Positions 29,112-38,024 of a stretch of 64,000 nucleotides of DNA are shown here, in pieces. Made by a program: the position numbers and the translations under genes. The stretch lies in NCBI RefSeq assembly GCF_900102425.1, contig NZ_FNBT01000002.1, positions 558,001 through 622,000 on the forward strand, written 5' to 3'. The notes beneath the pieces were generated by a model that was given only the letters and a program-made list of their open reading frames with translations, had not been told where the DNA came from and searched no databases. Every line of letters begins with the position of its first letter. Within the stretch, counting starts at the first letter, position 1. The DNA is from Blastococcus aurantiacus. Lineage in GTDB: Bacteria > Actinomycetota > Actinomycetes > Mycobacteriales > Geodermatophilaceae.

Positions 29112-30080
29112 ATGGACTACAAGCACCTCGGCCGCAGCGGCCTGACGGTCTCCCGCCTGTGCCTCGGCACGATGAACTTCGGCTCGCGGACCGAGGAGTC
29201 CGCCTCCCACGAGATCATGGACCGGGCCCTGGCCGAGGGCGTCAACTTCTTCGACACCGCCAACGTGTACGGCGGCGAGGCCGGCAAGGGTCGCACCGAG
29301 GAGGTCGTCGGCAGCTGGTTCGCCCAGGGTGCCGAGCGGCGGGAGAAGACCGTCCTGGCCACCAAGGTCTACGGCAACATGAGCGACTGGCCCAACGACA
29401 CCTTCCTCTCGGCCCGCAACATCGTGCGCGCCTGCGAGGCCTCGCTGCGCCGGCTGCAGACCGACTGGATCGACCTCTACCAGTTCCACCACGTCGACCT
29501 CCGCTCGCCGTGGGAGGAGATCTGGCAGGCCTGCGAGACGCTCGTCGCCCAGGGCAAGGTGCTCTACGTCGGCTCGTCCAACCACGCCGCCTGGCAGATC
29601 GCCGCGGCCAACGAGGCCGCGGCCCGCCGGAACTTCCAGGGCCTGGTCAGCGAGCAGTCGCACTACAACCTGCTCACCCGGCACGTCGAACTCGAGGTGC
29701 TCCCGGCGGCGAAGCACTACGGCGTCGGCATCATCCCGTGGAGCCCGCTGGCCGGTGGCCTGCTGGCCGGCGTCCTGGAGAAGGCCGAGGAGGGACGGCG
29801 GGCCGACGAGCGCACCCAGAAGCGGGTCGCCAAGCTGCGCCCGCAGCTCGAGCGGTACGAGGAGTTCTGCCGGGAGATCGGCGCCGCCCCCGCCGACGTC
29901 GGCGTGGCCTGGCTGCTGCACCAGAAGGCGGTGACCGCGCCGATCATCGGGCCGCGCACCATGGAGCAGTTCGAGGGCGCCCTGACGGCGCTGCACCTGC
30001 AGCTGACCGACGACCAGCTGGCTCGGCTCGACGAGATCTTCCCGGGCTACAAGGCCGCGCCCATGGAATACGCGTGGTGA
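29112..30080 (+). CDS. Aldo/keto reductase
   Basis: 322-residue NADPH-dependent TIM-barrel reductase. Catalytic tetrad in context: Asp and Tyr in FFDTANVYGG, Lys in LATKVYG, His in YQFHHVD; C-terminal NADP-binding region APIIGPRTMEQF. Resembles the YajO/Tas-like bacterial AKRs acting on sugar or xenobiotic carbonyls; substrate unknown. The last 34 bp overlap the 3' end of the oppositely oriented thpR. Confidence 0.9.
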   Translation: MDYKHLGRSGLTVSRLCLGTMNFGSRTEESASHEIMDRALAEGVNFFDTANVYGGEAGKGRTEEVVGSWFAQGAERREKTVLATKVYGNMSDWPNDTFLSARNIVRACEASLRRLQTDWIDLYQFHHVDLRSPWEEIWQACETLVAQGKVLYVGSSNHAAWQIAAANEAAARRNFQGLVSEQSHYNLLTRHVELEVLPAAKHYGVGIIPWSPLAGGLLAGVLEKAEEGRRADERTQKRVAKLRPQLERYEEFCREIGAAPADVGVAWLLHQKAVTAPIIGPRTMEQFEGALTALHLQLTDDQLARLDEIFPGYKAAPMEYAW

Positions 30081-30613
30081 ACCTCGTAGAGGGGGGCCGC
30101 GCCGAGCCGGCTCTCCAGCAGTAGCACCTCGCCGACCGGCCAGGCGGGTCCGCGGTACCCCGCCAGCCGGTCGGTCAGGGTTCCGTCCGCCGCCCGGCGG
30201 GGCGGCCAGCGCCCCAGCGTGAGGTGTGGCCGGAAGGGCCGGTCCTCCACCGGCAGGTCCAGCCCGCGCGCCAGCCCGGCCAGCCCGCCGGCCAGCGCGC
30301 TCAGCGCGCCGACGTCGCCGTCGACCCCCGCCCACGCAACCGACGGACGGCGCAGCGAGCCGAACCGCCCGGCACCCGCGAGCCGCAGCCGCATCGGCGG
30401 CGCGGCGCCCACCACGGGCGCGGCACCGGCAGCGAGGGCCGGCAGCACCTCCCGGGGCACGGCACCGAGGAAGAGCAGCGTGAGGTGCCAGCGCTCCGGC
30501 TCGGTCCAGCGCGGGGCGCCCGGCAGGGCGCGCACCGGGTCGAGCGCCAGCCGCAGGTGCGTGCGCGCGGCCTCGGGCGGGTCGACGGCGAAGAACAGCC
30601 GGGCCGGGGTCAG
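30047..30613 (-). CDS. thpR: RNA 2',3'-cyclic phosphodiesterase
   Basis: About 188 residues of the 2H phosphoesterase (LigT/ThpR) family that opens 2',3'-cyclic phosphates at RNA ends. Both H-x-T/S-x motifs are present: HLTLLFLG and HLTLGRWP. The conserved N-terminus ARLFFAVDPPE begins directly after a CTG at 30613 lying in a CTGA overlap with the upstream gene's stop; no ATG, GTG or TTG is available before this motif, so CTG is the probable start. Last gene of the marR-MFS operon by position. Confidence 0.82.
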   Translation of the reverse strand: MTPARLFFAVDPPEAARTHLRLALDPVRALPGAPRWTEPERWHLTLLFLGAVPREVLPALAAGAAPVVGAAPPMRLRLAGAGRFGSLRRPSVAWAGVDGDVGALSALAGGLAGLARGLDLPVEDRPFRPHLTLGRWPPRRAADGTLTDRLAGYRGPAWPVGEVLLLESRLGAAPLYEVHHAYSMGAAL

Positions 30614-30996
30614 TCCCCCACCGCCAGCCCGGCCGCCTGCAGCGCCGCGAGCAACCGGAGCCGCTCGACGTCGCGGGCCCTGCCGGGGGGCCCGGTGGCC
30701 AGCGCGTGCGGCACGCCGAGCATCCGCGCCGCCTCGGTCAGCACGTCGTCGTAGGCGGCCTGCAGCGCCCGGCGCCGCGCCATCGGCGCACCCGCGGGGA
30801 CGAGCGCCAGCTGGCGGCGCAGCCGGCGGACATCCGCGGCCACGGCCTGCAGCGGCCGCCGGTCCAGCGGGGGCGCGTGGCGTGCACGGCGGCGGGCGGC
30901 GCGCTCGGCCAGCCATCGCTCGGCGGGACCGAACCCGACCACGACGGCGCAGAGCGCGGCGAACGGGAGCCCGAGCAGGAGCAGCGAACCGGCCAT
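30610..30996 (-). CDS. Conserved hypothetical membrane-anchored protein
   Basis: 128 residues. One N-terminal hydrophobic helix (LLLLGLPFAALCAVVVGF) followed by an Arg/Ala/Leu-rich helical cytoplasmic region (WLAERAARRRARHAPPLDRRP, LRRQLALVPAG) and ending LAALQAAGLAVGD. Looks like a signal-anchor protein with a coiled helical tail. No family recognised. Lies between the MFS gene (47-bp gap) and thpR (4-bp overlap), on the same strand. Confidence 0.65.
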   Translation of the reverse strand: MAGSLLLLGLPFAALCAVVVGFGPAERWLAERAARRRARHAPPLDRRPLQAVAADVRRLRRQLALVPAGAPMARRRALQAAYDDVLTEAARMLGVPHALATGPPGRARDVERLRLLAALQAAGLAVGD

Positions 30997-31043
30997 GGCG
31001 TCTCCGGACCGTGACGGAGGGACGGCCCGACGGTACCCGCGGA

Positions 31044-32417
31044 TCAGCCGCCCGACGACGTGGACTGCACGCCCGGCGCCTGGGCGGCCACGACCTCCTC
31101 GGCGGCGCGCTCGGCCGGCGGGGGGACGGCGCGATCGCCCACGTGCAGGCGGACCCACGGCCGCTGGGGCAGCCGCTCCAGCCGCACCGCGCGGCCGCGG
31201 GCGAGGAGCGCGCCGGCGGTCCCGGCGGCCAGCAGCACCACTCCCCCGCCGAGCAGGAGACCCCAGCGCGGCCCCATGTGCTCGGCGATGACCCCGATGA
31301 GCGGCGCCCCGACCGGCGTCCCGCCCATGAAGCACATGAAGTACAGCGCCATGACCCGGCCGCGCATCTGCGGGTCCACGCCCAGCTGCACGAAGCTGTT
31401 GTTGGCGACGCTGAACACGAGCGCCGCAGCACCGGTGGGCACCAGCAGCACGCCGAACGAGACGTACCCCGGCATCAGCCCGGTGACGATGGTCAGCACG
31501 GCGAAGACCAGGGCGGAGCCGATGAGGAAGCGGCGTCTCGGCCGACGGCTGCGGCGCGTGGAGAGCAGGGCTCCGCTCAGGGAGCCGACGGCGAAGACCG
31601 TGGCGAGGAGGCCGAAGGCCTCGGCGCCCAGGCCGAACTCGGCGCGGGCCATGAGTGCGATGGTGATCTGGTAGTTGAAGCCGAAGGTGCCCACGACGAA
31701 GGCCAGGCCCATCGCCAGCACCAGGTCCCGGTGCGCCCAGGCGTAGGTCACCCCTGCGCGCAGCTGCCCCTTGCCCCGGGCGACCGGGGTGCTGGGCCGC
31801 AGCTCCTCGGCGCGCATGGAGGCCAGCGCCAGGATCGTGAAGCCGAAGCTGGCCGCGTTGATGAAGAAGGCCGGCGCGGTGTTGCCCGAGGCCGCGCCGA
31901 TGAGCAGCCCGGCCACCGAAGGGCCGACGAGCCGGGCGCCGTTGAAGATCGTCGAGTTGAGGCTGACGGCGTTGGTGAGCAGCTCGGGGCCGACCATCTC
32001 CGAGACGAACGCCTGCCGGACCGGCGCGTCGATGGCCGCGGCCGCGCCCAGGCCGCTGGCGAGCACGAACACGTGCCACAGGGCGACGGCGTCGGTGACC
32101 ACCAGGACGGCGAGGGTCAGCGCGAGCAGGCCCATGGCGGCCTGGGAGATCTGCAGCAATCTCCGCTTGGGGTAGCGGTCGGCGAGCACCCCGCCGTAGG
32201 GGCTCAGCAGCACGGTGGGGGCGAACTGCAGGGCGGTGACCAACCCGAGAGCCATGCCGCTGTCGTCGGTGAGCTGCAGGACCAGCCAGTCCTGGCCGAT
32301 CCGCTGCATCCAGGTACCGGTCTGGCTGACCAGGTTGGCCGAGGCGTACCGGCGGTAGTTGCGCACCCGCAGGGCGCGGAACATGCCCCCGTCCGCGGTG
32401 CGCTCCGCAGCGCTCAC
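31044..32417 (-). CDS. MFS transporter
   Basis: 457-residue DHA3-type major facilitator: RVRNYRRYASANLVSQTGTWMQRI at the N-terminus, GGVLADRYPKRRLL (motif A), DAPVRQAFVSEMVG, and 12 hydrophobic helices, followed by a ~45-residue hydrophilic tail. GTG at 32417 overlaps the marR stop in a GTGA junction, so regulator and transporter are coupled; MarR-controlled drug efflux is likely. Confidence 0.87.
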   Translation of the reverse strand: MSAAERTADGGMFRALRVRNYRRYASANLVSQTGTWMQRIGQDWLVLQLTDDSGMALGLVTALQFAPTVLLSPYGGVLADRYPKRRLLQISQAAMGLLALTLAVLVVTDAVALWHVFVLASGLGAAAAIDAPVRQAFVSEMVGPELLTNAVSLNSTIFNGARLVGPSVAGLLIGAASGNTAPAFFINAASFGFTILALASMRAEELRPSTPVARGKGQLRAGVTYAWAHRDLVLAMGLAFVVGTFGFNYQITIALMARAEFGLGAEAFGLLATVFAVGSLSGALLSTRRSRRPRRRFLIGSALVFAVLTIVTGLMPGYVSFGVLLVPTGAAALVFSVANNSFVQLGVDPQMRGRVMALYFMCFMGGTPVGAPLIGVIAEHMGPRWGLLLGGGVVLLAAGTAGALLARGRAVRLERLPQRPWVRLHVGDRAVPPPAERAAEEVVAAQAPGVQSTSSGG

Positions 32418-32848
32418 CCGCCCGCCAGCTCGTCCATGATCGCCGCCGCGTCGCGGAGCACCGCCCGCTTCTCGGGGCTGAGCTCCTGCAGCCGGCCGGA
32501 CAGCCATGCCTCCCGGGCCCGACCCTCGGCCGCGAGCAGCTCCTCGGCCGGACCGGTCAGCCCGAGCACCACCTGCCGCCCGTCGGTGGGGTGCGGCGTG
32601 CGGGAGAGCAGCCCCATCCCCTCCAGCGCGACCACGACGCGCGTCATCGACGGCGGCTGGACCCGCTCGTGCGCCGCCAGCTCCCCCGGGCTCATCGGAC
32701 CGTGCCGCTTGAGGGTCGACAGGGCCGACAGGTGCGTGAGCGTGACCGACGTGTCGACCCGCTGGTTGCGCAGCCGGCGCGAGAACCGCATGACCGCCAG
32801 ACGCAGGTCGTGCGCCAGCGCCGCGGTGTCCAGCGTGGTCCGGGTCAC
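32414..32848 (-). CDS. MarR family transcriptional regulator
   Basis: 144 residues with a winged helix-turn-helix: VTLTHLSALSTLKRHGPMSPGELAAHERVQPPSMTRVVVALEGMGLLSRTPHPTDGRQ spans it (quoted in order, HTH at about 45-95, wing with DGRQV). First gene of the marR-MFS unit. A TTAG-n9-CTAA dyad just upstream (32852-32870) is a candidate autoregulatory site. GTG start at 32848. Confidence 0.88.
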   Translation of the reverse strand: MTRTTLDTAALAHDLRLAVMRFSRRLRNQRVDTSVTLTHLSALSTLKRHGPMSPGELAAHERVQPPSMTRVVVALEGMGLLSRTPHPTDGRQVVLGLTGPAEELLAAEGRAREAWLSGRLQELSPEKRAVLRDAAAIMDELAGG

Positions 32849-32851
32849 ATA

Positions 32852-32870
32852 GTTAGCCTACCTCACTAAC
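32852..32870 (-). promoter_or_regulatory. Candidate MarR operator
   Basis: Inverted repeat gttag (32852-32856) / ctaac (32866-32870) with a 9-bp spacer in an AT-richer pocket immediately before the marR start. Size and place fit a MarR half-site pair; spacing is short enough that it would cover the promoter. Confidence 0.45.
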
Positions 32871-32906
32871 AACCCCGGCCCCGTCCACGCACGAGGGCCC
32901 CGCAGA

Positions 32907-34442
32907 TCAGACGATCTGCTGGATGGGTTCGAGCGCGAAGTAGACGACGAACATCGCCGCGATGATCCACATCAGCGGGTGGACGTCCCGGATGCGCCCG
33001 ACGACCGCGCGGAGCAGCACGTACGCGATGACACCGGCGCCGATGCCGTTGGTGATCGAGTAGGTGAAGGGCATCAGGGCGATGGTGAGGAACGCCGGGA
33101 TGACCAGCGACATGTCGTCCCAGGTGAGGTACCGGATCTGGGTGATCATGAGAGCACCGACGATCACCAGCGCCGGCGCGGCGGCCTCTGCCGGGACCAC
33201 GCCGACCAGCGGCGTGAAGAAGACCGCCACGAGGAACAGCAGGCCCGTGACGATGCTGGCCAGGCCCGTGCGGGCGCCGTCGGCGACACCTGCGGTGCTC
33301 TCGATGTAGGTGGTGTTCGACGAGACGCTGCCCGCGCCACCGGCCGCGGCGGCGATCGAGTCGACCAGCAGCACCGGCTGCGACTTCGGCAGGTTGCGCT
33401 TCTCGTCGAGCATGTCGCCCTCGGCGCCCACGGCGGTGACGGTGCCGACGGTGTCGAAGAAGTCGGCGATCATGATCGAGAAGACGATGAGCAGCGCGGC
33501 GACGATGCCGATGCGCTCGAAGCCTCCGAACAGCGAGAAGTTGCCCAGGAGGGAGAAGTCCGGGCTGCTGACGACGTCGTCGGGCAGCACGGGCGCCTGC
33601 AGCCACCAGCCGCGCGCGTTCTCGCCGGCCTCGCTGAAGCGCGGTCCCACGTCGGCGATCGCCTCGATGACGATGGCGAGCACCGTCGTCGCCACGATCC
33701 CGATGAGCAGCGCGCCCTTGACCTTGCGGACGACGAGCACGGCGCTGAGCAGCAGGCCGACGACGAAGACGAGCATCGGCCAGCCGGCCAGCTGACCCTG
33801 GTCGCCGAAGCTGATCGGCGTGCCCTGCCCCGCCCGGACGATCCCGGCGTCGGCCAGGCCGATGATGGTGAGGAAGAAGCCGATGCCGACGGCGATCGCC
33901 GTCTTCAGCTGGGCGGGGATCGCCTCGAACACCGCACGGCGGAAACCGGTGAGCACGAGAACCGTGATCAGCAGGCCCTCGAGCACGATCAGGCCCATGA
34001 TCTCCGGCCACGACAGCTGGGTGGCCGCGAAGACCGCGACGATGGCGTTGATGCCCAGCCCCGTCGCGAGCGCGAACGGGTACCGGCCGACGACGCCCAT
34101 GAGGATCGTGAGGGCACCGGCGAGGAGGGCCGTGACGGCGGCGATCGACTCGAAGGAGAGGACGGTTCCTTCGACGTCGGCACCCTGGACGCCGTCGGGG
34201 CCCACGATGCTGGTCAGGATGATCGGGTTGAGCACCACGATGTAGGCCATCGTGAAGAAGGTGGTGAGCCCGCCCCGGACCTCGCGGGTGACCGTCGAGC
34301 GCCGGGCGGTGATCTCGAAGTAGCGGTCCAGGCCGTTCTTCGGCTTCGCCCGCGGGCCGTCGCTGCGGCGCGACCCGGCGGGTGCGTCGGCGGCGACGTC
34401 GGCGGGCGTGTCGCCCGCGGTCGAGCGGGGCAGGTCGGCCAT
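32907..34442 (-). CDS. NCS2 family permease (AzgA-like purine transporter)
   Basis: 511 residues, about 12-14 helices. TREVRGGLTTFFTMAYIVVLNPIIL near the N-terminus, GMGINAIVAVFA-like ATGLGINAIVAVFAA, and DFFDTVGTVTAVG are hallmarks of the AzgA/PbuG hypoxanthine/guanine/adenine group of proton symporters. ATG at 34442 (MADLPRST) is preferred over an upstream in-frame start because gggag lies ~8 bases upstream. Divergent from the DUF2530 gene. Confidence 0.9.
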   Translation of the reverse strand: MADLPRSTAGDTPADVAADAPAGSRRSDGPRAKPKNGLDRYFEITARRSTVTREVRGGLTTFFTMAYIVVLNPIILTSIVGPDGVQGADVEGTVLSFESIAAVTALLAGALTILMGVVGRYPFALATGLGINAIVAVFAATQLSWPEIMGLIVLEGLLITVLVLTGFRRAVFEAIPAQLKTAIAVGIGFFLTIIGLADAGIVRAGQGTPISFGDQGQLAGWPMLVFVVGLLLSAVLVVRKVKGALLIGIVATTVLAIVIEAIADVGPRFSEAGENARGWWLQAPVLPDDVVSSPDFSLLGNFSLFGGFERIGIVAALLIVFSIMIADFFDTVGTVTAVGAEGDMLDEKRNLPKSQPVLLVDSIAAAAGGAGSVSSNTTYIESTAGVADGARTGLASIVTGLLFLVAVFFTPLVGVVPAEAAAPALVIVGALMITQIRYLTWDDMSLVIPAFLTIALMPFTYSITNGIGAGVIAYVLLRAVVGRIRDVHPLMWIIAAMFVVYFALEPIQQIV

Positions 34443-34543
34443 GGCTGTACTCCCGGGGCGTGCGGCGGCGGTCGAGCGGCGACAGAGTGCCACAAGATCG
34501 TTCGACTCTCGCGGTCGCCACGGGTCGGACGGCGTCCGCGCTC

Positions 34544-34549
34544 TAGAGT
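34544..34549 (+). promoter_or_regulatory. Probable -10 box (leaderless)
   Basis: TAGAGT ends 6 bases before the GTG of the DUF2530 gene, so transcription would begin at or next to the start codon. Confidence 0.45.
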
Positions 34550-34555
34550 CGAGGC

Positions 34556-34777
34556 GTGCCGACGCCGACGAAGCAGGCCCCGCCCCCGCTGCAGGTGGAC
34601 ACCGCCCGGGTGGTCATCGCCGGCATCGGGTTGTGGGCGGTGGCCCTCGTCGTCGTCCTGCTGCTGGGCGACCGGGTGGACCGGATGTGGACCTGGACCT
34701 GCCTCGCCGCCATCGGCCTCGCCGTCCTCGGCCTCGGCATCATGCGCTGGCAGGGCCAGCTCGGCCGCAAGGACTAG
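34556..34777 (+). CDS. DUF2530 small membrane protein
   Basis: 73 residues, two transmembrane helices (VVIAGIGLWAVALVVVLLLG and WTWTCLAAIGLAVLGLGIM) and a short basic tail GQLGRKD. Matches the DUF2530 family of actinobacteria; function unknown. GTG start. Its stop codon shares bases with the stop of the opposing DUF3027 gene (CTAG). Confidence 0.85.
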   Translation: MPTPTKQAPPPLQVDTARVVIAGIGLWAVALVVVLLLGDRVDRMWTWTCLAAIGLAVLGLGIMRWQGQLGRKD

Positions 34778-35610
34778 TCGGTCAGGACGTCGTAGGTGCC
34801 GGTGTCGTAGCGCGCGGTGTGGACGACCTCGGTCGGCTCGACCACGACCAGCGTCGCCTGGCTGTGCGCCCCGCAGCCGTAGTCGGCCGTGACGACCCGC
34901 CCGTCGGCGGGGGCGTAGCCGTTGCCGCACGCGCCGACGCGCTGGCGCAGCGACCCGGCCAGCGGCAGCCAGAAACCGCACGTGGCGCACGGACCGGGAG
35001 CGGAGCGGGCCATCGCGGAGCCGGGACCGAAGTCGCCGTCGGCCCAGCGGGTGACCGCCTCGCCGCGACCCTCGGCGGACATGACCCGCTCCCGGCCCAG
35101 GCCGAGCTCGAAGGCGACGATCCGGCCCTCGGGGTCGTCGGCGGAGTCGTCGTCGGCGGTGTAGGCCGGCACCAGCCGCGGGTCGTCCTCGGTGGAGGGC
35201 AGCACGTCGCCGACGGAGAGGTCGCCGGGACGCAGCCGCTCGTGCCACGGCACCCAGGCCGGCGCCAGCAGCGCCTGCTCGCCGGGCAGCAGCACGACCT
35301 CGTCGACGGTGATCTCGTCCTCGCCGGGCACCGCGGCGACCGTGACCGCCCAGTGCCACCCGACGTAACCGGGCAGCCGGCTGGCGAAGGTGTGCGTCGC
35401 GGTGGCGCCGAGCACCTCGGCCGGCACCTCGCCGGTGGCCGGGACGGCGATCTCCGGCTCGATCCCGAGGTGCTCCCCCACGACGGCGGGATCGCCGGCC
35501 GTCTCCGCCGCCGCGGCGCGCGCCTGCTCGACCGCCGCCGCCTCCGTCAGGGAGACGGGGAGGGAGGAGGCGGACCGGGAGGACGCAACGGGATCGGACA
35601 CGTCGCCCAT
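34774..35610 (-). CDS. DUF3027 protein
   Basis: 278-residue cytoplasmic protein of the DUF3027 family, conserved in actinobacteria and of unknown function. Central region LPGYVGWHWAVTVAAVPGEDEITVDEVVLLPG and VPWHERLRPGDL are characteristic. The C-terminal part has CATCGFW and CGNGY...CGAHS cysteines that probably bind zinc. ATG at 35610 (MGDVSDPVA). Divergent from the MFS gene at 35697, as in mycobacteria. Confidence 0.85.
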   Translation of the reverse strand: MGDVSDPVASSRSASSLPVSLTEAAAVEQARAAAAETAGDPAVVGEHLGIEPEIAVPATGEVPAEVLGATATHTFASRLPGYVGWHWAVTVAAVPGEDEITVDEVVLLPGEQALLAPAWVPWHERLRPGDLSVGDVLPSTEDDPRLVPAYTADDDSADDPEGRIVAFELGLGRERVMSAEGRGEAVTRWADGDFGPGSAMARSAPGPCATCGFWLPLAGSLRQRVGACGNGYAPADGRVVTADYGCGAHSQATLVVVEPTEVVHTARYDTGTYDVLTD

Positions 35611-35696
35611 CGTCCCAGAGGACGTGGGCCCGCGGGACCCGGACCCTCCGCGAGGCGACGGGCCGTCCTGCCAGGTCGGTGCGGCACCATGGAGCA

Positions 35697-37151
35697 GTGC
35701 CTGCCTCCCGTCGTCCGGTGCCACCGCCGCCGGACCGCGCGGACACCACGCCCCTGCAGCGACCGCAGACGACGCCGATGCCCGCAGCGGACTCCGGATC
35801 GACCCGCGTCACCGTCACCCGCGTGGCGCTCTCGCGCAGCCGCGAGCTCTCCCGCGCCGCAGCGCGCCGCGTGCAGGCCGCCAGCCAGGCCGACGGCGCC
35901 GACGCCAGCGGTCTGAGCCGGCTGCTGTGGGTCAACGCCCTGCACATGGCCGGGGACGCGCTCATCGCCGTCTCGCTGGCCGGCACCCTGTTCTTCGCCG
36001 CCACGACCGACGCCCAGCGCGGCAACGTGGCCCTCTACCTGCTGGTCACGATGGCGCCGTTCGCGGTGCTCGCCCCGGTCATCGGCCCGCTGCTGGACCG
36101 GCTGCAGCGCGGCCGGCGGTGGGCGCTGGCGGCCAGCTCGTTCGGCCGCGCGGTGCTCGCCCTGTTCATGGCGGCGCACTTCGACGACCTGCTGCTGTAC
36201 CCGGCGGCCCTCGGCGTCCTGGTGTTGTCCAAGGCGCACAACGTGCTGCGCGCCGCCGTCGTCCCCCGCGTCCTGCCGCCGGCCCTGTCCCTGACCTCGG
36301 CCAATGCGCGGCTGTCGGTCTTCGGGCTGGCGACCTCGGGCGTGGCCGGCGCGATTGGTGCCGGGGTGGCGTGGGCGCTGGGCTTCCCGCCCGAGCTGTG
36401 GCTGACCGCCGCCGTCTTCGCCGTCTCCGGGGTGCTGGCCGCCCGGCTCCCCCGCCACGTCGACGTCCCCACCGGGGAGCAGCCCGCGGACGTGCTGAGC
36501 ACCGCGGAGATCCCGGTGGCCGGGCGGCGCCGCCGCCGGGTGAGCCCGCACGTCGTCCTGGCCCTCCGGGCGACCGCGGCCCTGCGCGGGCTCACCGGCT
36601 TCCTCACCATCTTCCTGGCTTTCCTCGTCCAGGCCGAGTTCGCCGACGGGTGGTCGGCGACGCTGGCCCTCGGCGGCGTCGCCCTGGCCGCCGGTGCGGG
36701 CAGCTTCGTCGGCACCGCCGCCGGGTCGCGGCTGGGCGCGGCCGCACCGGACCGCGTCGTGCTGATCGCGGCGGGCACCGCGACGGCGGTCACCGTGCTG
36801 GCGGCGGTCTTCTACGGCTTCGGGATGGCCGTGCTCGTCGCCGGGGTCGCCGGGATCACCAACGCCCTGGGCAAGGTGGCGCTGGACGCGATCATCCAGC
36901 GCGAGGTGCCCGAGGAGCTGCGCGCGTCGGCCTTCGCCCGCTCCGAGACCGTGCTGCAGCTGGCCTGGGTCGCCGGTGGCGCGCTGGCGATCGCGCTGCC
37001 GACCACAGGCTGGATCGGGTTCACCGTCGCCGCGTCGCTGCTGGTGCTCGCCGTCGGCCTGGTGGTCTGGAGTCTGGTCGCCGGCCGCCCCTCCCCCGCA
37101 CCGGTCTCGCCGGACGCCCCGACGACCCCGGTGGGACCGCAGTGGACCTGA
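35697..37151 (+). CDS. MFS transporter (mycobacterial Rv0876c-like)
   Basis: 484 residues. An N-terminal ~65-residue Pro/Arg-rich cytoplasmic stretch is followed by about 12 helices; KAHNVLRAAVVPRVLP and IIQREVPEELRASAFARSETVLQLAWVAGG in pieces are distinctive for this group. GTG at 35697 has ggag just upstream. Overlaps the DUF2771 lipoprotein gene by 10 bp. Substrate unknown; adjacency to DUF2771 is conserved in actinobacteria, suggesting joint action at the envelope. Confidence 0.85.
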   Translation: MPASRRPVPPPPDRADTTPLQRPQTTPMPAADSGSTRVTVTRVALSRSRELSRAAARRVQAASQADGADASGLSRLLWVNALHMAGDALIAVSLAGTLFFAATTDAQRGNVALYLLVTMAPFAVLAPVIGPLLDRLQRGRRWALAASSFGRAVLALFMAAHFDDLLLYPAALGVLVLSKAHNVLRAAVVPRVLPPALSLTSANARLSVFGLATSGVAGAIGAGVAWALGFPPELWLTAAVFAVSGVLAARLPRHVDVPTGEQPADVLSTAEIPVAGRRRRRVSPHVVLALRATAALRGLTGFLTIFLAFLVQAEFADGWSATLALGGVALAAGAGSFVGTAAGSRLGAAAPDRVVLIAAGTATAVTVLAAVFYGFGMAVLVAGVAGITNALGKVALDAIIQREVPEELRASAFARSETVLQLAWVAGGALAIALPTTGWIGFTVAASLLVLAVGLVVWSLVAGRPSPAPVSPDAPTTPVGPQWT

Positions 37152-37588
37152 GACGGACGACGGCGGCCGGCGTGCTGGTGGTCCTGCTCGGCGGCTGCGC
37201 CAGCGGGGACGACGGCCCGGGCGAGGTGCGGGTGCAGGTCGGCGCCCAGGACGTCACCGCCCAGGCCGTGCAGGGGTGCGACGACGGCGAGGAGGTCCGC
37301 TACGAGACCACCCCGCCGATCATCGAGGTGTCCCCCGACTCCGACATCACCCTCACGGTGCCGGAGTCGGTGGCCGAGCGCGGCTGGGGCGTGCAGGTCT
37401 TCGACGAGCGGCTCGAGGAGAAGCTCGGCACCGTCGACGTCCCCGAGGGCGAGGAGCGGTTCGCCGGCATCAACAGCTCCGACGTCGTCCCCCCGGCCTT
37501 CTACCTGCTCGTGGTGGAGGACAAGGGCGGCGACTGCGGCGTCTGGTCCCGGGCCTGGCCGGTCGGCTTCATCCGGGCCGGCGGCTGA
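37142..37588 (+). CDS. DUF2771 family lipoprotein
   Basis: 148 residues with a short N-terminal hydrophobic stretch and lipobox LLGGC (Cys ~20), then an extracytoplasmic domain (VRVQVGAQDVTAQAVQGC, ITLTVPESVAERGWGVQVFD, FYLLVVEDKGGDCGVWSRAWPVGFI in pieces). Two later Cys may pair. GTG at 37142 overlaps the MFS gene by 10 bp. Ends abut the csp stop with no gap (TGATCA). Confidence 0.82.
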   Translation: MDLRRTTAAGVLVVLLGGCASGDDGPGEVRVQVGAQDVTAQAVQGCDDGEEVRYETTPPIIEVSPDSDITLTVPESVAERGWGVQVFDERLEEKLGTVDVPEGEERFAGINSSDVVPPAFYLLVVEDKGGDCGVWSRAWPVGFIRAGG

Positions 37589-37984
37589 TCAGCTCTCCAG
37601 GTCGGTCGCGACGGCGCGCAGCACGGAGCCGATCTTGCGGGACTCCGCGCGGTCGGGGTGCCGGCCGTGGCGCAGCCCCTCGCCCACGTCGTCGAGCAGC
37701 TTGATCAGGTCCTCGATGATCGGGACCAGCTCGTCGGGCTTCTTCCGGCTCTTCGCGGCGACGGTGGCGGCCACCGACGGCAGCGGGTCCAGGACGCGCA
37801 CCTGCAGCGCCTGGTCACCCCGCTTCCCCGCGACGATGCCGAACTCCACGCGCTGGCCGGGCTTGAGCTCGGCCGTGCCGGCGGGGAGGGCGTCCTTGTG
37901 CACGAAGACGTCCGGCCCGTCCTCGCGCGCGAGGAAGCCGAAACCCTTCTCAGGGTTGAACCACTTCACTTTCCCGGTGGGCAC
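37589..37984 (-). CDS. Cold-shock domain protein with C-terminal helical extension
   Basis: 131 residues: residues 1-66 are a cold-shock OB fold ([20 protein letters not shown] with RNP1, DVFVHKDAL with RNP2-like), and ~65 further residues ([31 protein letters not shown]) form a helical extension as in the CspB-like protein at the equivalent place in mycobacteria. RNA/ssDNA-binding chaperone. GTG at 37984 has gagga ~7 bases upstream. Confidence 0.9.
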   Translation of the reverse strand: MPTGKVKWFNPEKGFGFLAREDGPDVFVHKDALPAGTAELKPGQRVEFGIVAGKRGDQALQVRVLDPLPSVAATVAAKSRKKPDELVPIIEDLIKLLDDVGEGLRHGRHPDRAESRKIGSVLRAVATDLES

Positions 37985-38024
37985 GTCAGATCCTCGGTTC
38001 CTCGCTGGCAGGACAAGCTCGGCT

